64,000 bases of DNA from Sphingobium sp052327305 (GCF_052327305.1 NZ_CP182486.1:2356001-2420000), one strand, 5' to 3'; shown: positions 53,836 to 62,947, counted from the first letter of the stretch. The notes: generated by a model not told the origin, from the letters alone. A program made the numbers and translations.

Positions 53836-54300
53836 CTAGCGATCGACCTCGATCGCGACGATCTCAATAGCGTCCGCTTTTCCGCCAAAGGGCAAAAGCT
53901 CTTCAGGCTCGGCTTGCATCATGGCACGCGCGAGGGGAGCTGAGAACGAAATCAGGCCGCCTGCCGGATCAGCTTCGTCATCCCCGACGATTGTCAGGCG
54001 CTGCTGCTTGCCATTCATGCGAAAGGTGACGGTGCACCCGAATTCCACGACTTCGCCTTTCGGCTCAGGCGCCAGCTGGGCGGTCGCCTGGCGCGTGTGC
54101 CAATAGCGCAGTTCACGCTTCGCCAGGTCGCGCTGTTGTCCCTCTGACAAGGTCGGAACCAACGCTTCCAGGTCCCTCACCTTGGTGTGAATGATCTCAA
54201 GACCTCGGGTGGTGACCAGATTTGGACCAGGCGGAAGGGGAATCTCAAATTTGGGTTCGAGATGCTCCTCATCGCTTTCCCGTCTAAAGGCGACACTCAT
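53836..54300 (-). CDS. GreA/GreB family elongation factor-like protein
   Basis: A 154-residue protein with a helical N-terminal part (TTRGLEIIHTKVRDLEALVPTLSEGQQRDLAKRELRYWHTR in pieces) and the FKBP-like GreA C-terminal domain (VEFGCTVTFRMNGKQQRLTIVGDDEADPAGGLISFSAPLARAM in parts). Gre factors rescue backtracked RNA polymerase through the tip of the coiled coil. Here the coiled coil is short and lacks a clear acidic tip, so it may be a Rnk/Gre-like modulator instead. Stands alone. Confidence 0.8.
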   Translation of the reverse strand: MSVAFRRESDEEHLEPKFEIPLPPGPNLVTTRGLEIIHTKVRDLEALVPTLSEGQQRDLAKRELRYWHTRQATAQLAPEPKGEVVEFGCTVTFRMNGKQQRLTIVGDDEADPAGGLISFSAPLARAMMQAEPEELLPFGGKADAIEIVAIEVDR

Positions 54301-54564
54301 GATTGCCTATTTTCCAGTGGATGACGGTCGGCATATTGGAGGTACTGCCGGCAACGGCAAGATTTCTAGATGTTTCCCATTGGCGCCCGCGCCGCGAAGA
54401 GACGCGCTCATTGCGCCGATCACCCGTAACAAGTGCGGCGTCCGCCGGGAATGATTCGTCCCGGGGCGGATGCGCCGCTAGATAATCAGCCAGACTCGTC
54501 CCGAGCTCCGTACCTGTTTGGCGCGAACAAAGGCCCAGTTCATCGGATCAGGTAGCTCATTGCC

Positions 54565-54819
54565 TTGATCGCTGAAGCCCATGAGGCGCGCCAGCTCATC
54601 GTGGCTAACCCGACTCAATCACTCAACGCCATCGGCATTGCCAACAAGCGCTGCCGCACCCGGCTGGGTAAGCTTGCCGTGCTGGCCTGCATGGCGCCCG
54701 ATATCGTCACCGCGATCCTCGAAGGGCGTCAGCCTGCAACGCTCACTGCTAAGGCGCTCACCCGGATCGACCTTCCGCTCGCATGGGATGCGCAGCGATC
54801 CGCGCTTGGGTTCGGTTAG
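54565..54819 (+). pseudogene. Serine-recombinase C-terminal remnant
   Basis: An open frame of 84 residues resembles the end of large serine recombinases: a helix-turn-helix-like GIANKRCRTRLGKLAVLACMAPDIVTAILEGRQP (parts), ending LPLAWDAQRSALGFG, close to the usual LPL-x-W-x-x-QR-x-x-LGF tail. The catalytic resolvase domain is absent and a stop (54553) closes the frame just upstream. The flanking 54301-54564 and 54820-55075 hold nothing I can support except a hairpin. It lies about 260 bp from the 3' end of tRNA-Leu and is probably a relic of an integrated element. Confidence 0.6.
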
Positions 54820-54845
54820 CAAGCCAGCGAGAGGTGAGACACGAA

Positions 54846-54868
54846 GCGGGCGCCGATCAGGCGCCCGC
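54846..54868. repeat. Perfect 9-bp hairpin
   Basis: gcgggcgcc (54846-54854), loop gatca, ggcgcccgc (54860-54868). It follows the recombinase remnant by 26 bp; no T-run follows directly, so it may be a decayed terminator of that gene. Confidence 0.5.
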
Positions 54869-55075
54869 TCTCGTTCGGGTGCCCGAGCAACTAGCCGGAC
54901 CTGCAGTCACTTTTTTAGTCCCGTGAGACGGAGCCCGGATCCGAGAGGCAAATCTCACCCTGGGAGACAATCCCAACCGCAGGGTAGTGCCATCGCCCCA
55001 CATATGGCGCGGAACTGCGCCGTTCTGCACGGCACTCGGGAGATTATCGAATGTCCAGAGTAACTTAGGACTGAA

Positions 55076-55162
55076 TGGTGCGGTCGAGAAGACTCGAACT
55101 TCCACGGGCTTTCGCCCACAACGACCTCAACGTTGCGCGTCTACCAGTTCCGCCACGACCGC
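55076..55162 (-). tRNA. tRNA-Leu (anticodon GAG)
   Basis: An 87-nt cloverleaf on the minus strand: acceptor GCGGTCG/CGACCGC, anticodon loop TTGAGGT flanked by CAACG/CGTTG, a long variable arm (GTGGGCGAAAGCCCGT) as in class II tRNAs, T arm with GTTCGAGTC, and encoded CCA. Confidence 0.96.
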
Positions 55163-55309
55163 ACATCAGGGAGGTGAGCCGGAGCCGGCTCCTCGGGTAG
55201 GGGGCGGCCTTTAGCAAAGGGTGCATGGCCATGCAACCATTCTCGAACATTCCGTTGAAGACGTGGAAAATCGTGGCGTAAGCCGGCGTTTCTCGCCTAT
55301 CCGCGTCGG

Positions 55310-56686
55310 ATGAGCGCGTCTGAAAAGAATGTGTGGGGCAGCCACTGGGTAGAGGCGCGGCGCATCGCGACTCTTGCCTGGCCGATCATCCTCACGAGCC
55401 TCAACTGGACGATCATGCATATGGTCGATGTGCTCGTGGTCGGCATTGCCGGCACCAGTGAGCTCGGCGCGCTTGCGGCGGGTCGCGTGGTCTTCTTCGT
55501 GGCCATCGTGTTACTCTTGGGAGGGATGACCGGCGTCGTCGTTTACACGTCCCGCGCTGATGGAGCCGGCGATCTCCCGCGAACCGGCGGTCTTTGGCGT
55601 GAAGCGTTGCTGCTCGGCCTGCTCCTCGGCATTCCCACGGCCATCGTCACAGCGATTTTCGCAGATTCGCTACTGAAGCATACAGGTGTCGCGCCGGCGC
55701 TCGTTGGTCCGGGCGCCGATGTTTTGCGCGCGATGATGCTTGGCCTGCCAGGGCAGACCGTCACGATCGCGCTGTCGTTCTTTCTGGAAGGCGTCAGTCA
55801 GCCCCGTCGGGTGCTTCTGGTCAATCTTGTCATGCTGCCTGTCAACGCCGTGTTGGCCTGGGCTCTGGCGCTCGGGCACTTCGGCTCTCCCGCGCTCGGA
55901 GCAGTGGGAGCCGCGCTGGCGACCGCTCTCACCAGTATCGGAGGGGCGATCGCGATGGCGGTGATGTGCTGGACTTTACCGGACGCATCGGCGCGAACCT
56001 TGCGCGGGCGAGATCTTGCCGCGTGGATTGACGCGGCCCGCGGCTTGCCTGCGCTTCTTCGCTTCGGTGCCGTGCCGGGCTTTGCCGCTGGCATGGAAGT
56101 CGTGGGCTTCTCCTGGCTCATGATTCTCTCGACGCGCATGGGGGCGGCGACGGCGGGGGGCTTCCAAGTCATGCTCTCGCTTCACAATATCGGCTACGCC
56201 CTTGCGCTTGGCCTGGGTTCGGCCGCCGGTGTGCGTGTAGGCAACGCCGTGGGTGCCGCAGAACTGCAGACTGTGCGACCGCGCACGTTTATCGCCTGTG
56301 CGCTATCCATTGTGATTATGGGCGGACTTGTCGCAGTCTATATTCTGGCAAGCGGTCCGATTGTGGACATGTTGACCAGTGACCAAACGGTTGCTCGGGA
56401 AGCTGCAATCATGGTCGCCATTCTGGCTCCCTTCATCTTGCTTGACGGCTTGCAAGCGATATTCCTTTCCGCACTCCGCTCACTGGGAGATCAGGTTGCG
56501 GGAGGTATAAACGGCATTGTCGGGTTCTTCGTGGTGATGGCGATTGCGGGCTTGCTGTTCTGGCAATGGGGCTGGGGTTCGGCAGGACTGGCTTGGGCAG
56601 CGGCATTGGGCATGACGGTCGCCGCCGGCCTACAGGCGCTGCGTTTTCTATGGGTTACACGCTCCCCGTCGCGATCTGGCGGATGA
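55310..56686 (+). CDS. MATE family efflux transporter (second copy)
   Basis: A 458-residue twelve-helix protein. EARRIATLAWPIILTSLNWTIMHMVDVLVVG (parts) opens helix 1, and GLGSAAGVRVGNAVGAAEL is the second-half equivalent of the G-x-x-x-G motif. The family exports cationic drugs, using Na+ or H+. It is only distantly like the copy at 17417 and has a different neighbourhood, next to tRNA-Leu, so it is not a recent duplicate. Confidence 0.88.
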   Translation: MSASEKNVWGSHWVEARRIATLAWPIILTSLNWTIMHMVDVLVVGIAGTSELGALAAGRVVFFVAIVLLLGGMTGVVVYTSRADGAGDLPRTGGLWREALLLGLLLGIPTAIVTAIFADSLLKHTGVAPALVGPGADVLRAMMLGLPGQTVTIALSFFLEGVSQPRRVLLVNLVMLPVNAVLAWALALGHFGSPALGAVGAALATALTSIGGAIAMAVMCWTLPDASARTLRGRDLAAWIDAARGLPALLRFGAVPGFAAGMEVVGFSWLMILSTRMGAATAGGFQVMLSLHNIGYALALGLGSAAGVRVGNAVGAAELQTVRPRTFIACALSIVIMGGLVAVYILASGPIVDMLTSDQTVAREAAIMVAILAPFILLDGLQAIFLSALRSLGDQVAGGINGIVGFFVVMAIAGLLFWQWGWGSAGLAWAAALGMTVAAGLQALRFLWVTRSPSRSGG

Positions 56687-56775
56687 TGCGCTGAAGCGTT
56701 CCGTGTGCTAAACGGTCAAACCCGATAGGCGGTCGGGTATCACGCCGTCCTCGCGAACAATTTGCTAAGAGGGAT

Positions 56776-56849
56776 TGGAGCGGGTGAGGGGAATCGAACC
56801 CCCGTCGTCAGCTTGGGAAGCTGCTGCTCTACCATTGAGCTACACCCGC
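56776..56849 (-). tRNA. tRNA-Gly (anticodon CCC)
   Basis: A 74-nt cloverleaf on the minus strand: acceptor GCGGGTG/CACCCGC, D arm with AATGGTA, anticodon loop TTCCCAA (CCC at the centre), T arm GGGGGTTCGATTCCCC, discriminator T and encoded CCA. The outer anticodon-stem pair is G-A. Confidence 0.95.
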
Positions 56850-56967
56850 GTCCCGCCCGCTTGCCATGCGTGCGGCATGAAGGTCAATCGCTCTTGTGGA
56901 ATGCTTATGTTTAGGCAGATATGGCTTCGCGCAATCGCTGCTTGCATGTTTGAACCAAGCAAGCATA

Positions 56968-56979
56968 GGTAGCGCTACC
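56968..56979. promoter_or_regulatory. LacI-type operator-like palindrome
   Basis: GGTAGCGCTACC is a perfect 12-bp palindrome 52 bp before the sugar transporter start. Its central CG-containing symmetry and TA steps are like operators of LacI-family sugar repressors in alphaproteobacteria. No LacI-type gene is in the window. Confidence 0.5.
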
Positions 56980-57031
56980 ATAAATTGCCGCCGCAGTACG
57001 GCAACGGCTGGCAAGCAAACGGAGTAGGGGC

Positions 57032-58447
57032 ATGCAGGACAAGGGGCAGGGCGCGCAAGTCAACATCGCGCTCGTTTCCGCCATCGTCGCGGTCGCGACC
57101 ATCGGCGGTCTGCTTTTCGGATACGATAGCGGCGCGGTGAACGGCACTCAGCCGGGATTGACTGCAGCGTTTGGGCTGGATGAGGCCGGGCTCGGCTTCA
57201 CGGTCGGCTCACTGCTCATCGGTTGTATCTTCGGCGCATTTTTTGCCGGCACGCTGGCTGACTCGATGGGGCGGCGCAATGTGATGCGTCTGGCCGCTGT
57301 CCTCTTCCTCGCGGGCGCACTGGTTCAGGGTTTCGCGCACGATCACACGATTTTCGTCATCGCCCGGATTTGCGGAGGAATCGCCGTCGGTGCGGCATCG
57401 GTTCTGTCACCGGCCTATATCTCCGAGGTCGCCCCGGCGAACATCCGTGGTCGGATGACGACCGTCCAGCAAATCATGATTATCTCCGGCCTCACTGCCG
57501 CGTTCGTGGTCAATTATTATTTGTCAGCGGCTGCCGGCAGCTCGACCAGCCCGTTCTGGGGCGGCCTTGAAGCGTGGCGCTGGATGTACCTGATGCAGGC
57601 GATCCCGGCGGCCGTCTTCCTCATCGCCCTGTTCTTCATCCCTGAGAGCCCGCGTTTTCTCGTGGCCAAGGGCCGCCTGGAGCAGGCGACTGACGTGCTG
57701 ACCAGCATCTTTGGCGCAGCGGTGGCCAAGACCAAGATCGAGGAAATTCGTGCCAGTTTCTCGGCCGATCACCGGCCTCGCCTGGCGGATGTACTGTCGT
57801 CTAACGGTTTTCTGGGCATCCGTCCCGTAGTGTGGGCCGGGCTCGTGCTTGCGGTGTTCCAGCAACTCGTCGGTATCAACGTGATCTTCTACTATGGATC
57901 GACTCTCTGGCAGCTGGCCGGTTTCACCGAGAACGACTCGTTGCTTATCAATATCGTGTCTGGCGCGGTTTCAATCGCTGCCTGCTTCGTGACGATCGCG
58001 CTGGTGGACAAGATCGGCCGTAAGCCCCTGCTGCTCATTGGTTCGGCGGGCATGGCAGTGGCTCTGTTCATCATGGTCTATGCGTTCAGCCACGGCTCGC
58101 TCGATGCCAGCGGCAAGCTGGTACTTTCTCAGGAGCTGGGTATCATCGCGGTGATCGCGGCCAATCTCTACGTCATCTTCTTCAACATCAGCTGGGGCCC
58201 TGTGATGTGGGTTATGCTGGGTGAGATGTTCCCGAACCAGATTCGCGGTTCGGCGCTGGCAGTGTGCGGTTTCGCCCAGTGGTTCGCCAATTATCTCATC
58301 GCGCAGACCTTCCCTGTTATGGCATCCAGCTGGGGTCTGGCCGCCAGCTACACCTTCTACGGTGTGTGCGCGGCGATCAGCTTCTTCCTTGTGCAGAAGT
58401 TCATCCACGAGACGCGTGGCATCGAACTGGAAGATATGAAGGGCTGA
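57032..58447 (+). CDS. Sugar porter family MFS transporter
   Basis: A 471-residue twelve-helix protein with sugar-porter signatures: GGLLFGYDSGAVNGT (helix 1), DSMGRRNVMRLA (loop 2-3), PESPRFLVAKGR at the end of the first half, FQQLVGINVIFYYG (helix 7), DKIGRKPLLLIG and GEMFPNQIRGSALAV. It resembles proton-xylose/glucose symporters (XylE, GlcP); the exact sugar is not fixed. The LacI-type dyad upstream suggests sugar-controlled expression. Confidence 0.92.
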   Translation: MQDKGQGAQVNIALVSAIVAVATIGGLLFGYDSGAVNGTQPGLTAAFGLDEAGLGFTVGSLLIGCIFGAFFAGTLADSMGRRNVMRLAAVLFLAGALVQGFAHDHTIFVIARICGGIAVGAASVLSPAYISEVAPANIRGRMTTVQQIMIISGLTAAFVVNYYLSAAAGSSTSPFWGGLEAWRWMYLMQAIPAAVFLIALFFIPESPRFLVAKGRLEQATDVLTSIFGAAVAKTKIEEIRASFSADHRPRLADVLSSNGFLGIRPVVWAGLVLAVFQQLVGINVIFYYGSTLWQLAGFTENDSLLINIVSGAVSIAACFVTIALVDKIGRKPLLLIGSAGMAVALFIMVYAFSHGSLDASGKLVLSQELGIIAVIAANLYVIFFNISWGPVMWVMLGEMFPNQIRGSALAVCGFAQWFANYLIAQTFPVMASSWGLAASYTFYGVCAAISFFLVQKFIHETRGIELEDMKG

Positions 58448-58506
58448 TAAAGCCGGGCAGGCGCGGTCCCCTCGACTTGGGGATCGCGCCATGCTCTATC
58501 GGAGTG

Positions 58507-59853
58507 ATGAACCCGCTTCGACTGATAAGCCTCGTCGCGCTGGCTGCGGCGCTTCCCGCTTGCAATGGCAAGCCGTCGTCCTCGTCGGACAATTCGTCCG
58601 CCCCGGTTGGGCAGGATTCCGCAGCACATGCAGGGCTGGTAGAATTGGCTGCTGCTTTCGTGCCGATCACGCTCGAGGCAGGGACTCATGAAGCGGAATA
58701 TGTAGACGCCTATTATGGCCCCGCAGACCTCAAGGCGAAGGCTGAGGCCAAGCCGCGTTCCCGCGCCGATCTGGAGACGGCGGCCAAAGCTGCCGTTGTG
58801 CGGCTTGACCGCGAAGTCATCCCCGGCCTGACTGATCCGGATGATCTCGTGCGCGCCCGGGCTTTACGGGATTTCTATCAGGCTGCTGCAACACGCCTAG
58901 CGATGATCGGCGGGCAGGGCTTCTCCTTCGATGACGAAGCGCAGGGGCTTTTCGGTGTGAAACCGCAGCTCAAGCCGCTTTCTCATTATGACGCGATTCT
59001 CGCGGGTCTGAATGATCTGGTGCCGGGAACCGGCGCTCTCCCTGCCCGGGTCGATGCCTTCAATGAGCGCTATGCGATCCCGAAAGAGCGGCTGCAGCGG
59101 GTATTCGACGCGGCGATCGCGGAGTGCCGCAAACGCACCATGAAGCATTTCACCTTGCCCAAGGAGGAAAGCTTCAAGCTGGAGTTTGTGACCGGCAAGC
59201 CTTGGTCGGGCTATAATTACTACAAGGGTAATTATCACAGCCTCATTCAGGTCAACACCGATCTTCCTATCCGCATCAGCCGCGCGGTCGATCTTGGCTG
59301 TCATGAGGGCTATCCGGGCCACCATGTCCTCAACCTCATGATCGAAAGCAAGCTGGCGCGCGGCAAGGGCTGGCGCGAATATGAGGTGAACCCGCTTTAT
59401 TCGCCGCAAAGCCTGATTTCTGAAGGCTCGGCCAATTTCGGTATCGATCTCGCCTTTCCGGGGCCGGAACGGCTCGCGTTCGAGCGGGATGTCCTCTATC
59501 CGCTGGCAGGGCTCGATCCCAAGACCGCTGAAACTTACTGGAAGGTCCAGCAAGCAACCGAAGCCCTAACTGGCGCTCGCCTGACCATCGCGCGCATGTA
59601 TCTTGATGGAGAGATAAATCGCGCGAAGGCCGTTGAACTCAGCCAGAAATATCTGCTGCTCTCTCCTCAGCGGGCCGAACAGTCAGTGGGATTTACTGAC
59701 CATTATCGCAGCTATGTGATCAACTATGGCCTAGGGAAGGATATGGTCCAGGCCTATGTCGATGCTGCCGGGCCTGATGCGACGACTCGATGGAAGCGCA
59801 TGGAGCATGTACTGAGCGATGCGGTGATCCCGGCCGATTTGCTGAAGCGGTAA
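58507..59853 (+). CDS. DUF885 family zinc metallopeptidase lipoprotein
   Basis: A 448-residue protein with a lipoprotein signal (lipobox ALPAC, Cys19), then a helical domain and the DUF885 catalytic motif HEGYPGHH (266-273); SEGSAN (305-310) supplies the Glu ligand. These periplasmic peptidases are thermolysin-like in zinc binding; substrates are mostly unknown. ATG 58507 follows GGAG and begins the signal; the frame is open much further upstream over the transporter gene. A bidirectional terminator follows. Confidence 0.86.
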   Translation: MNPLRLISLVALAAALPACNGKPSSSSDNSSAPVGQDSAAHAGLVELAAAFVPITLEAGTHEAEYVDAYYGPADLKAKAEAKPRSRADLETAAKAAVVRLDREVIPGLTDPDDLVRARALRDFYQAAATRLAMIGGQGFSFDDEAQGLFGVKPQLKPLSHYDAILAGLNDLVPGTGALPARVDAFNERYAIPKERLQRVFDAAIAECRKRTMKHFTLPKEESFKLEFVTGKPWSGYNYYKGNYHSLIQVNTDLPIRISRAVDLGCHEGYPGHHVLNLMIESKLARGKGWREYEVNPLYSPQSLISEGSANFGIDLAFPGPERLAFERDVLYPLAGLDPKTAETYWKVQQATEALTGARLTIARMYLDGEINRAKAVELSQKYLLLSPQRAEQSVGFTDHYRSYVINYGLGKDMVQAYVDAAGPDATTRWKRMEHVLSDAVIPADLLKR

Positions 59854-59893
59854 TTAGGGCGGGTGATGGCCCGCCGGATGCCATTCCGAAAGA

Positions 59894-59925
59894 AACCGCC
59901 GCGCGCGCTGCGCGACGGTTCTTTT
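59894..59925. terminator. Bidirectional terminator
   Basis: aaccg-c-cgcgc and gcgcg-a-cggtt (59894-59920) form a 10-bp stem with one mismatch and a 5-nt loop. cttttag follows on the plus strand and a tttcttt run on the minus strand, so it should end both the DUF885 gene and etfA. Confidence 0.8.
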
Positions 59926-59937
59926 AGGGTCAGGCCA

Positions 59938-60867
59938 TCAGAGTTTCCCGGTGAGTTCCGGGACGGCCGTGAAGAGGTCCGCGACGAGGCCGAAGTCCGC
60001 AATCTGGAAGATGGGGGCGTCCTCGTCCTTGTTGATCGCGATGATGGTCTTGGAGTCCTTCATGCCCGCCAGATGTTGAATGGCGCCGGAGATGCCGACC
60101 GCGATATAGACTTCCGGCGCGACGATCTTGCCGGTCTGGCCCACCTGATAGTCGTTGGGCACATAGCCCGCATCGACGGCGGCGCGGGATGCGCCGATGG
60201 CGGCGCCCAGCTTGTCTGCGAGCGGGGGAATGAGCTGCTCGAATGTCTCGGCATCCTTGAGAGCCCGTCCGCCCGAGACGATGACCTTCGCGCTGGTGAG
60301 TTCGGGGCGCTCGGACTTCGCGATCTCAGCGCCAACGAAGCTGGAGAGCCCCTTGTCACCGGTAGTGCCAACCGCCTCGACTGTGCCGGAACCGCCTTGC
60401 GCGGCGGCTTTGGCAAATGCGGTGCCGCGCACGGTCAGCACCAGCTTCTTGTCACTGGTTTTCACTGTCGCGATCGCGTTTCCAGCGTAGATCGGCCGGG
60501 TGAACGTGTCCGGTCCTTCCACCGAAAGAATGTCGCTGATCTGCATGACGTCGAGCAGAGCAGCAACGCGCGGTGCGATGTTTTTTCCGGTCGTTGTCGC
60601 TGGCGCGACGAACGCGTCGTGGTTTTCCATCAGGCTCACGACGAGCGGCGCGATGTTCTCGGCCAGTGCGTGCGCATAGGCTGCATTGTCCGCAACATGG
60701 ACCTTGCCGACATCGGCGATCTTGGCAGCGGCTTCTGCGATGCCGTCGACACCCTGACCCGCCACTAGCAAATGCACATCGCCCAGCTGCCCCGCAGCAG
60801 TGACTGCAGAGAGCGTGGCGTCCTTGAGAGCGCCGCCCTCATGCTCGACCCAGACCAGCGCCTTCAT
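59938..60867 (-). CDS. etfA: Electron transfer flavoprotein alpha subunit
   Basis: A 309-residue protein with the FAD-binding C-terminal signature YVPNDYQVGQTGKIVAPEVYIAVGISGAIQH (parts) and VVSGGRALKD-like IVSGGRALKDAETFEQL. The heterodimer carries electrons from acyl-CoA and other dehydrogenases to ETF-ubiquinone oxidoreductase. It overlaps etfB by four bases. Confidence 0.95.
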   Translation of the reverse strand: MKALVWVEHEGGALKDATLSAVTAAGQLGDVHLLVAGQGVDGIAEAAAKIADVGKVHVADNAAYAHALAENIAPLVVSLMENHDAFVAPATTTGKNIAPRVAALLDVMQISDILSVEGPDTFTRPIYAGNAIATVKTSDKKLVLTVRGTAFAKAAAQGGSGTVEAVGTTGDKGLSSFVGAEIAKSERPELTSAKVIVSGGRALKDAETFEQLIPPLADKLGAAIGASRAAVDAGYVPNDYQVGQTGKIVAPEVYIAVGISGAIQHLAGMKDSKTIIAINKDEDAPIFQIADFGLVADLFTAVPELTGKL

Positions 60868-61613
60868 GCTGCGACTCCCAGTTCCTTGAGCTTGGCGACG
60901 AGCTCATCGACGCTGCCCACCTTGATGCCTGCGGAGCGCTTTGCCGGCTCAGTGACCTTGAGCGTAGTCAGGCGCGGCGCGATGTCCACGCCATAATCCG
61001 CAGGGGCCTTGGCCGCGAGCGGCTTGGATTTCGCCTTCATGATGTTGGGCAACGAGGCATAGCGCGGTTCGTTGAGACGCAGGTCCGTTGTCACGATCGC
61101 CGGCGCTTTCAGGCTGAGGGTTTCGAGACCGCCGTCGACTTCGCGGGTCACCTTCACCGTGTCGCCAGAGACCTCCACCTTGTTCGCAAAGGTCCCCTGG
61201 CCCCAGCCGAGCAGCGCAGCGAGCATCTGGCCGGTCTGGTTGCTGTCGTCATCGATTGCCTGCTTGCCCAGGATCACCAGACCCGGCTGCTCCTCATCCG
61301 CAATGGCCTTGAGGATCTTCGCCACGCCAAGCGGCTCGATCTCATCGTCGGTCTGCACGAGGATCGCCCGGTCAGCGCCCATCGCCAGGCCCGTGCGCAG
61401 CGTATCCTGCGCCTTGGCCGGGCCAATCGACACCACCACCACTTCGGAAGCCGCGCCCTTTTCCTTCAGGCGCAGCGCTTCCTCCACTGCAATCTCGTCG
61501 AACGGGTTCATGCTCATCTTCACGTTCGCAAGATCAACACCGCTCCCGTCCGCCTTCACCCGCGGCTTCACATTATAATCAAGCACACGCTTGATGGGGA
61601 CGAGGACTTTCAT
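60864..61613 (-). CDS. etfB: Electron transfer flavoprotein beta subunit
   Basis: A 249-residue protein: MKVLVPIKRVLDYNVKPRVK at the start, MNPFDEIAVEEALRLKEKG, and the beta signature ILGKQAIDDDSNQTGQMLA. It binds AMP and docks dehydrogenases. It heads the etfBA unit, with an operator-like dyad 35-56 bp upstream, and follows sucC by 69 bp. Confidence 0.96.
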   Translation of the reverse strand: MKVLVPIKRVLDYNVKPRVKADGSGVDLANVKMSMNPFDEIAVEEALRLKEKGAASEVVVVSIGPAKAQDTLRTGLAMGADRAILVQTDDEIEPLGVAKILKAIADEEQPGLVILGKQAIDDDSNQTGQMLAALLGWGQGTFANKVEVSGDTVKVTREVDGGLETLSLKAPAIVTTDLRLNEPRYASLPNIMKAKSKPLAAKAPADYGVDIAPRLTTLKVTEPAKRSAGIKVGSVDELVAKLKELGVAA

Positions 61614-61647
61614 GGCTCTCTCTCCGCTGAACAGAGCATTGGGCTAA

Positions 61648-61669
61648 TTGACGTTAACGTGAACGTCAA
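61648..61669. promoter_or_regulatory. Operator-like dyad upstream of etfBA
   Basis: TTGACGTT and AACGTCAA are perfect 8-bp arms around a 6-bp spacer (aacgtg). On the minus strand the TTGACG can act as a -35, so the dyad covers the promoter spacer, as in MerR-type regulation. It recalls the LiuR operators reported before etf and branched-chain amino acid genes in Proteobacteria (from memory). Confidence 0.55.
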
Positions 61670-61682
61670 GTTCGTAGCGCGT

Positions 61683-62882
61683 TCAGGCCAACGCTTTCAC
61701 TTCGGCCACGATCTTCTTGGCGGCATCGCCCAGATCGTCCGCAGGCACAATGGCAAGACCCGAGTTGGCCAGGATTTCCTTGCCCTGAGCCACGTTGGTG
61801 CCTTCAAGGCGCACGACCAGCGGCACCGAGAGGTTCACTTCCTTGGCTGCCGCGACGATGCCCTCGGCAATGATGTCACAACGCATGATGCCGCCGAAGA
61901 TGTTGACGAGAATCCCCTTCACCGCTGGGTCGCTCAAGATGATCTTGAACGCCGCAGTCACCTTCTCCTTGGAGGCGCCGCCGCCCACGTCGAGGAAGTT
62001 AGCCGGGAACATGCCGTTGAGCTTGATGATGTCCATTGTCGCCATGGCGAGGCCTGCACCGTTCACCATGCAGCCGATGTCGCCATCCAGCTTGATGTAG
62101 GCGAGGTCGTATTTGCTCGCCTCCAGCTCTGCAGGGTCTTCTTCCGTTTCATCACGCAGGGCCATCAGGTCCGGGTGGCGGAAAAGCGCGTTGCCGTCGA
62201 AGCCGACCTTTGCGTCGAGCACGAGGAGGTTGCCCTGCTCGGTCAGTGCGAGCGGATTGATCTCAATCTGCGAGGCATCCGTGGTGAGGAAGGCGTCATA
62301 AAGCGACTTGGCGACCTTCCCGGCTTGCTTGGCCTGATCGCCCGAGAGCCCGAGCGTGGCGGCGACGGTGCGGCCGTGATGCGGCATAAATCCAGTGGCG
62401 GGATCGACCGAGAAGGTTTTGATCTTCTCCGGCGTGGAGTGCGCGACTTCCTCGATGTCCATGCCGCCTTCGGTCGACACGACGAATGCCACCTGACCCG
62501 TTGCGCGGTCCACAAGCAGCGCGAGGTAGAACTCCTTGGCGATGTCCGCACCGTCGGTCACATACAGACGGTTGACCTGCTTGCCTGCTTCCCCGGTCTG
62601 GATCGTCACCAGCGTGTTGCCGAGCATGTCGGTGGCGTGAGCCTTCACTTCATCGAGGTTGAAGGCAAGGCGCACACCGCCCTTTGCATCCGGGCCAAGT
62701 TCCTTGAACTTGCCCTTGCCGCGACCACCGGCATGAATCTGCGACTTCACCACATAGAGCGGCCCGGGGAGCTTCTTGGCCGCCTCGACTGCTTCCTCAA
62801 CAGTGAAGGCTGCGTGACCGGCAGCGATCGGCGCGCCGAACTTCGCAAGCAGTTCCTTGGCCTGATATTCATGGATGTTCAT
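61683..62882 (-). CDS. sucC: Succinyl-CoA synthetase beta subunit
   Basis: A 399-residue protein: MNIHEYQAKELLAKFGAPI, the ATP-grasp region VKSQIHAGGRGKGKFKELG, GLAMATMDIIKLNG, and the ligase part GILVNIFGGIMRCDIIAEGI. It forms ATP or GTP from succinyl-CoA in the TCA cycle, with SucD. sucD is not downstream; etfB follows instead. The operator-like dyad at 62948 lies upstream. Confidence 0.96.
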   Translation of the reverse strand: MNIHEYQAKELLAKFGAPIAAGHAAFTVEEAVEAAKKLPGPLYVVKSQIHAGGRGKGKFKELGPDAKGGVRLAFNLDEVKAHATDMLGNTLVTIQTGEAGKQVNRLYVTDGADIAKEFYLALLVDRATGQVAFVVSTEGGMDIEEVAHSTPEKIKTFSVDPATGFMPHHGRTVAATLGLSGDQAKQAGKVAKSLYDAFLTTDASQIEINPLALTEQGNLLVLDAKVGFDGNALFRHPDLMALRDETEEDPAELEASKYDLAYIKLDGDIGCMVNGAGLAMATMDIIKLNGMFPANFLDVGGGASKEKVTAAFKIILSDPAVKGILVNIFGGIMRCDIIAEGIVAAAKEVNLSVPLVVRLEGTNVAQGKEILANSGLAIVPADDLGDAAKKIVAEVKALA

Positions 62883-62947
62883 GGAGGCGCCTTCCTGTGC
62901 CGGGCAAAATTGGTGGAGGCCCTAAAACACAAGGCGACTATGAGCGC

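Noticed and set aside
54303..54485. Short plus-strand frames after the Gre-like gene
   Set aside because: No family resemblance, no ribosome site, biased composition.
61670..61684. GTTC-N7-GTTC, an alphaproteobacterial LexA-type box
   Set aside because: It overlaps the sucC stop and the etf dyad and no DNA-repair gene is near; most likely chance.
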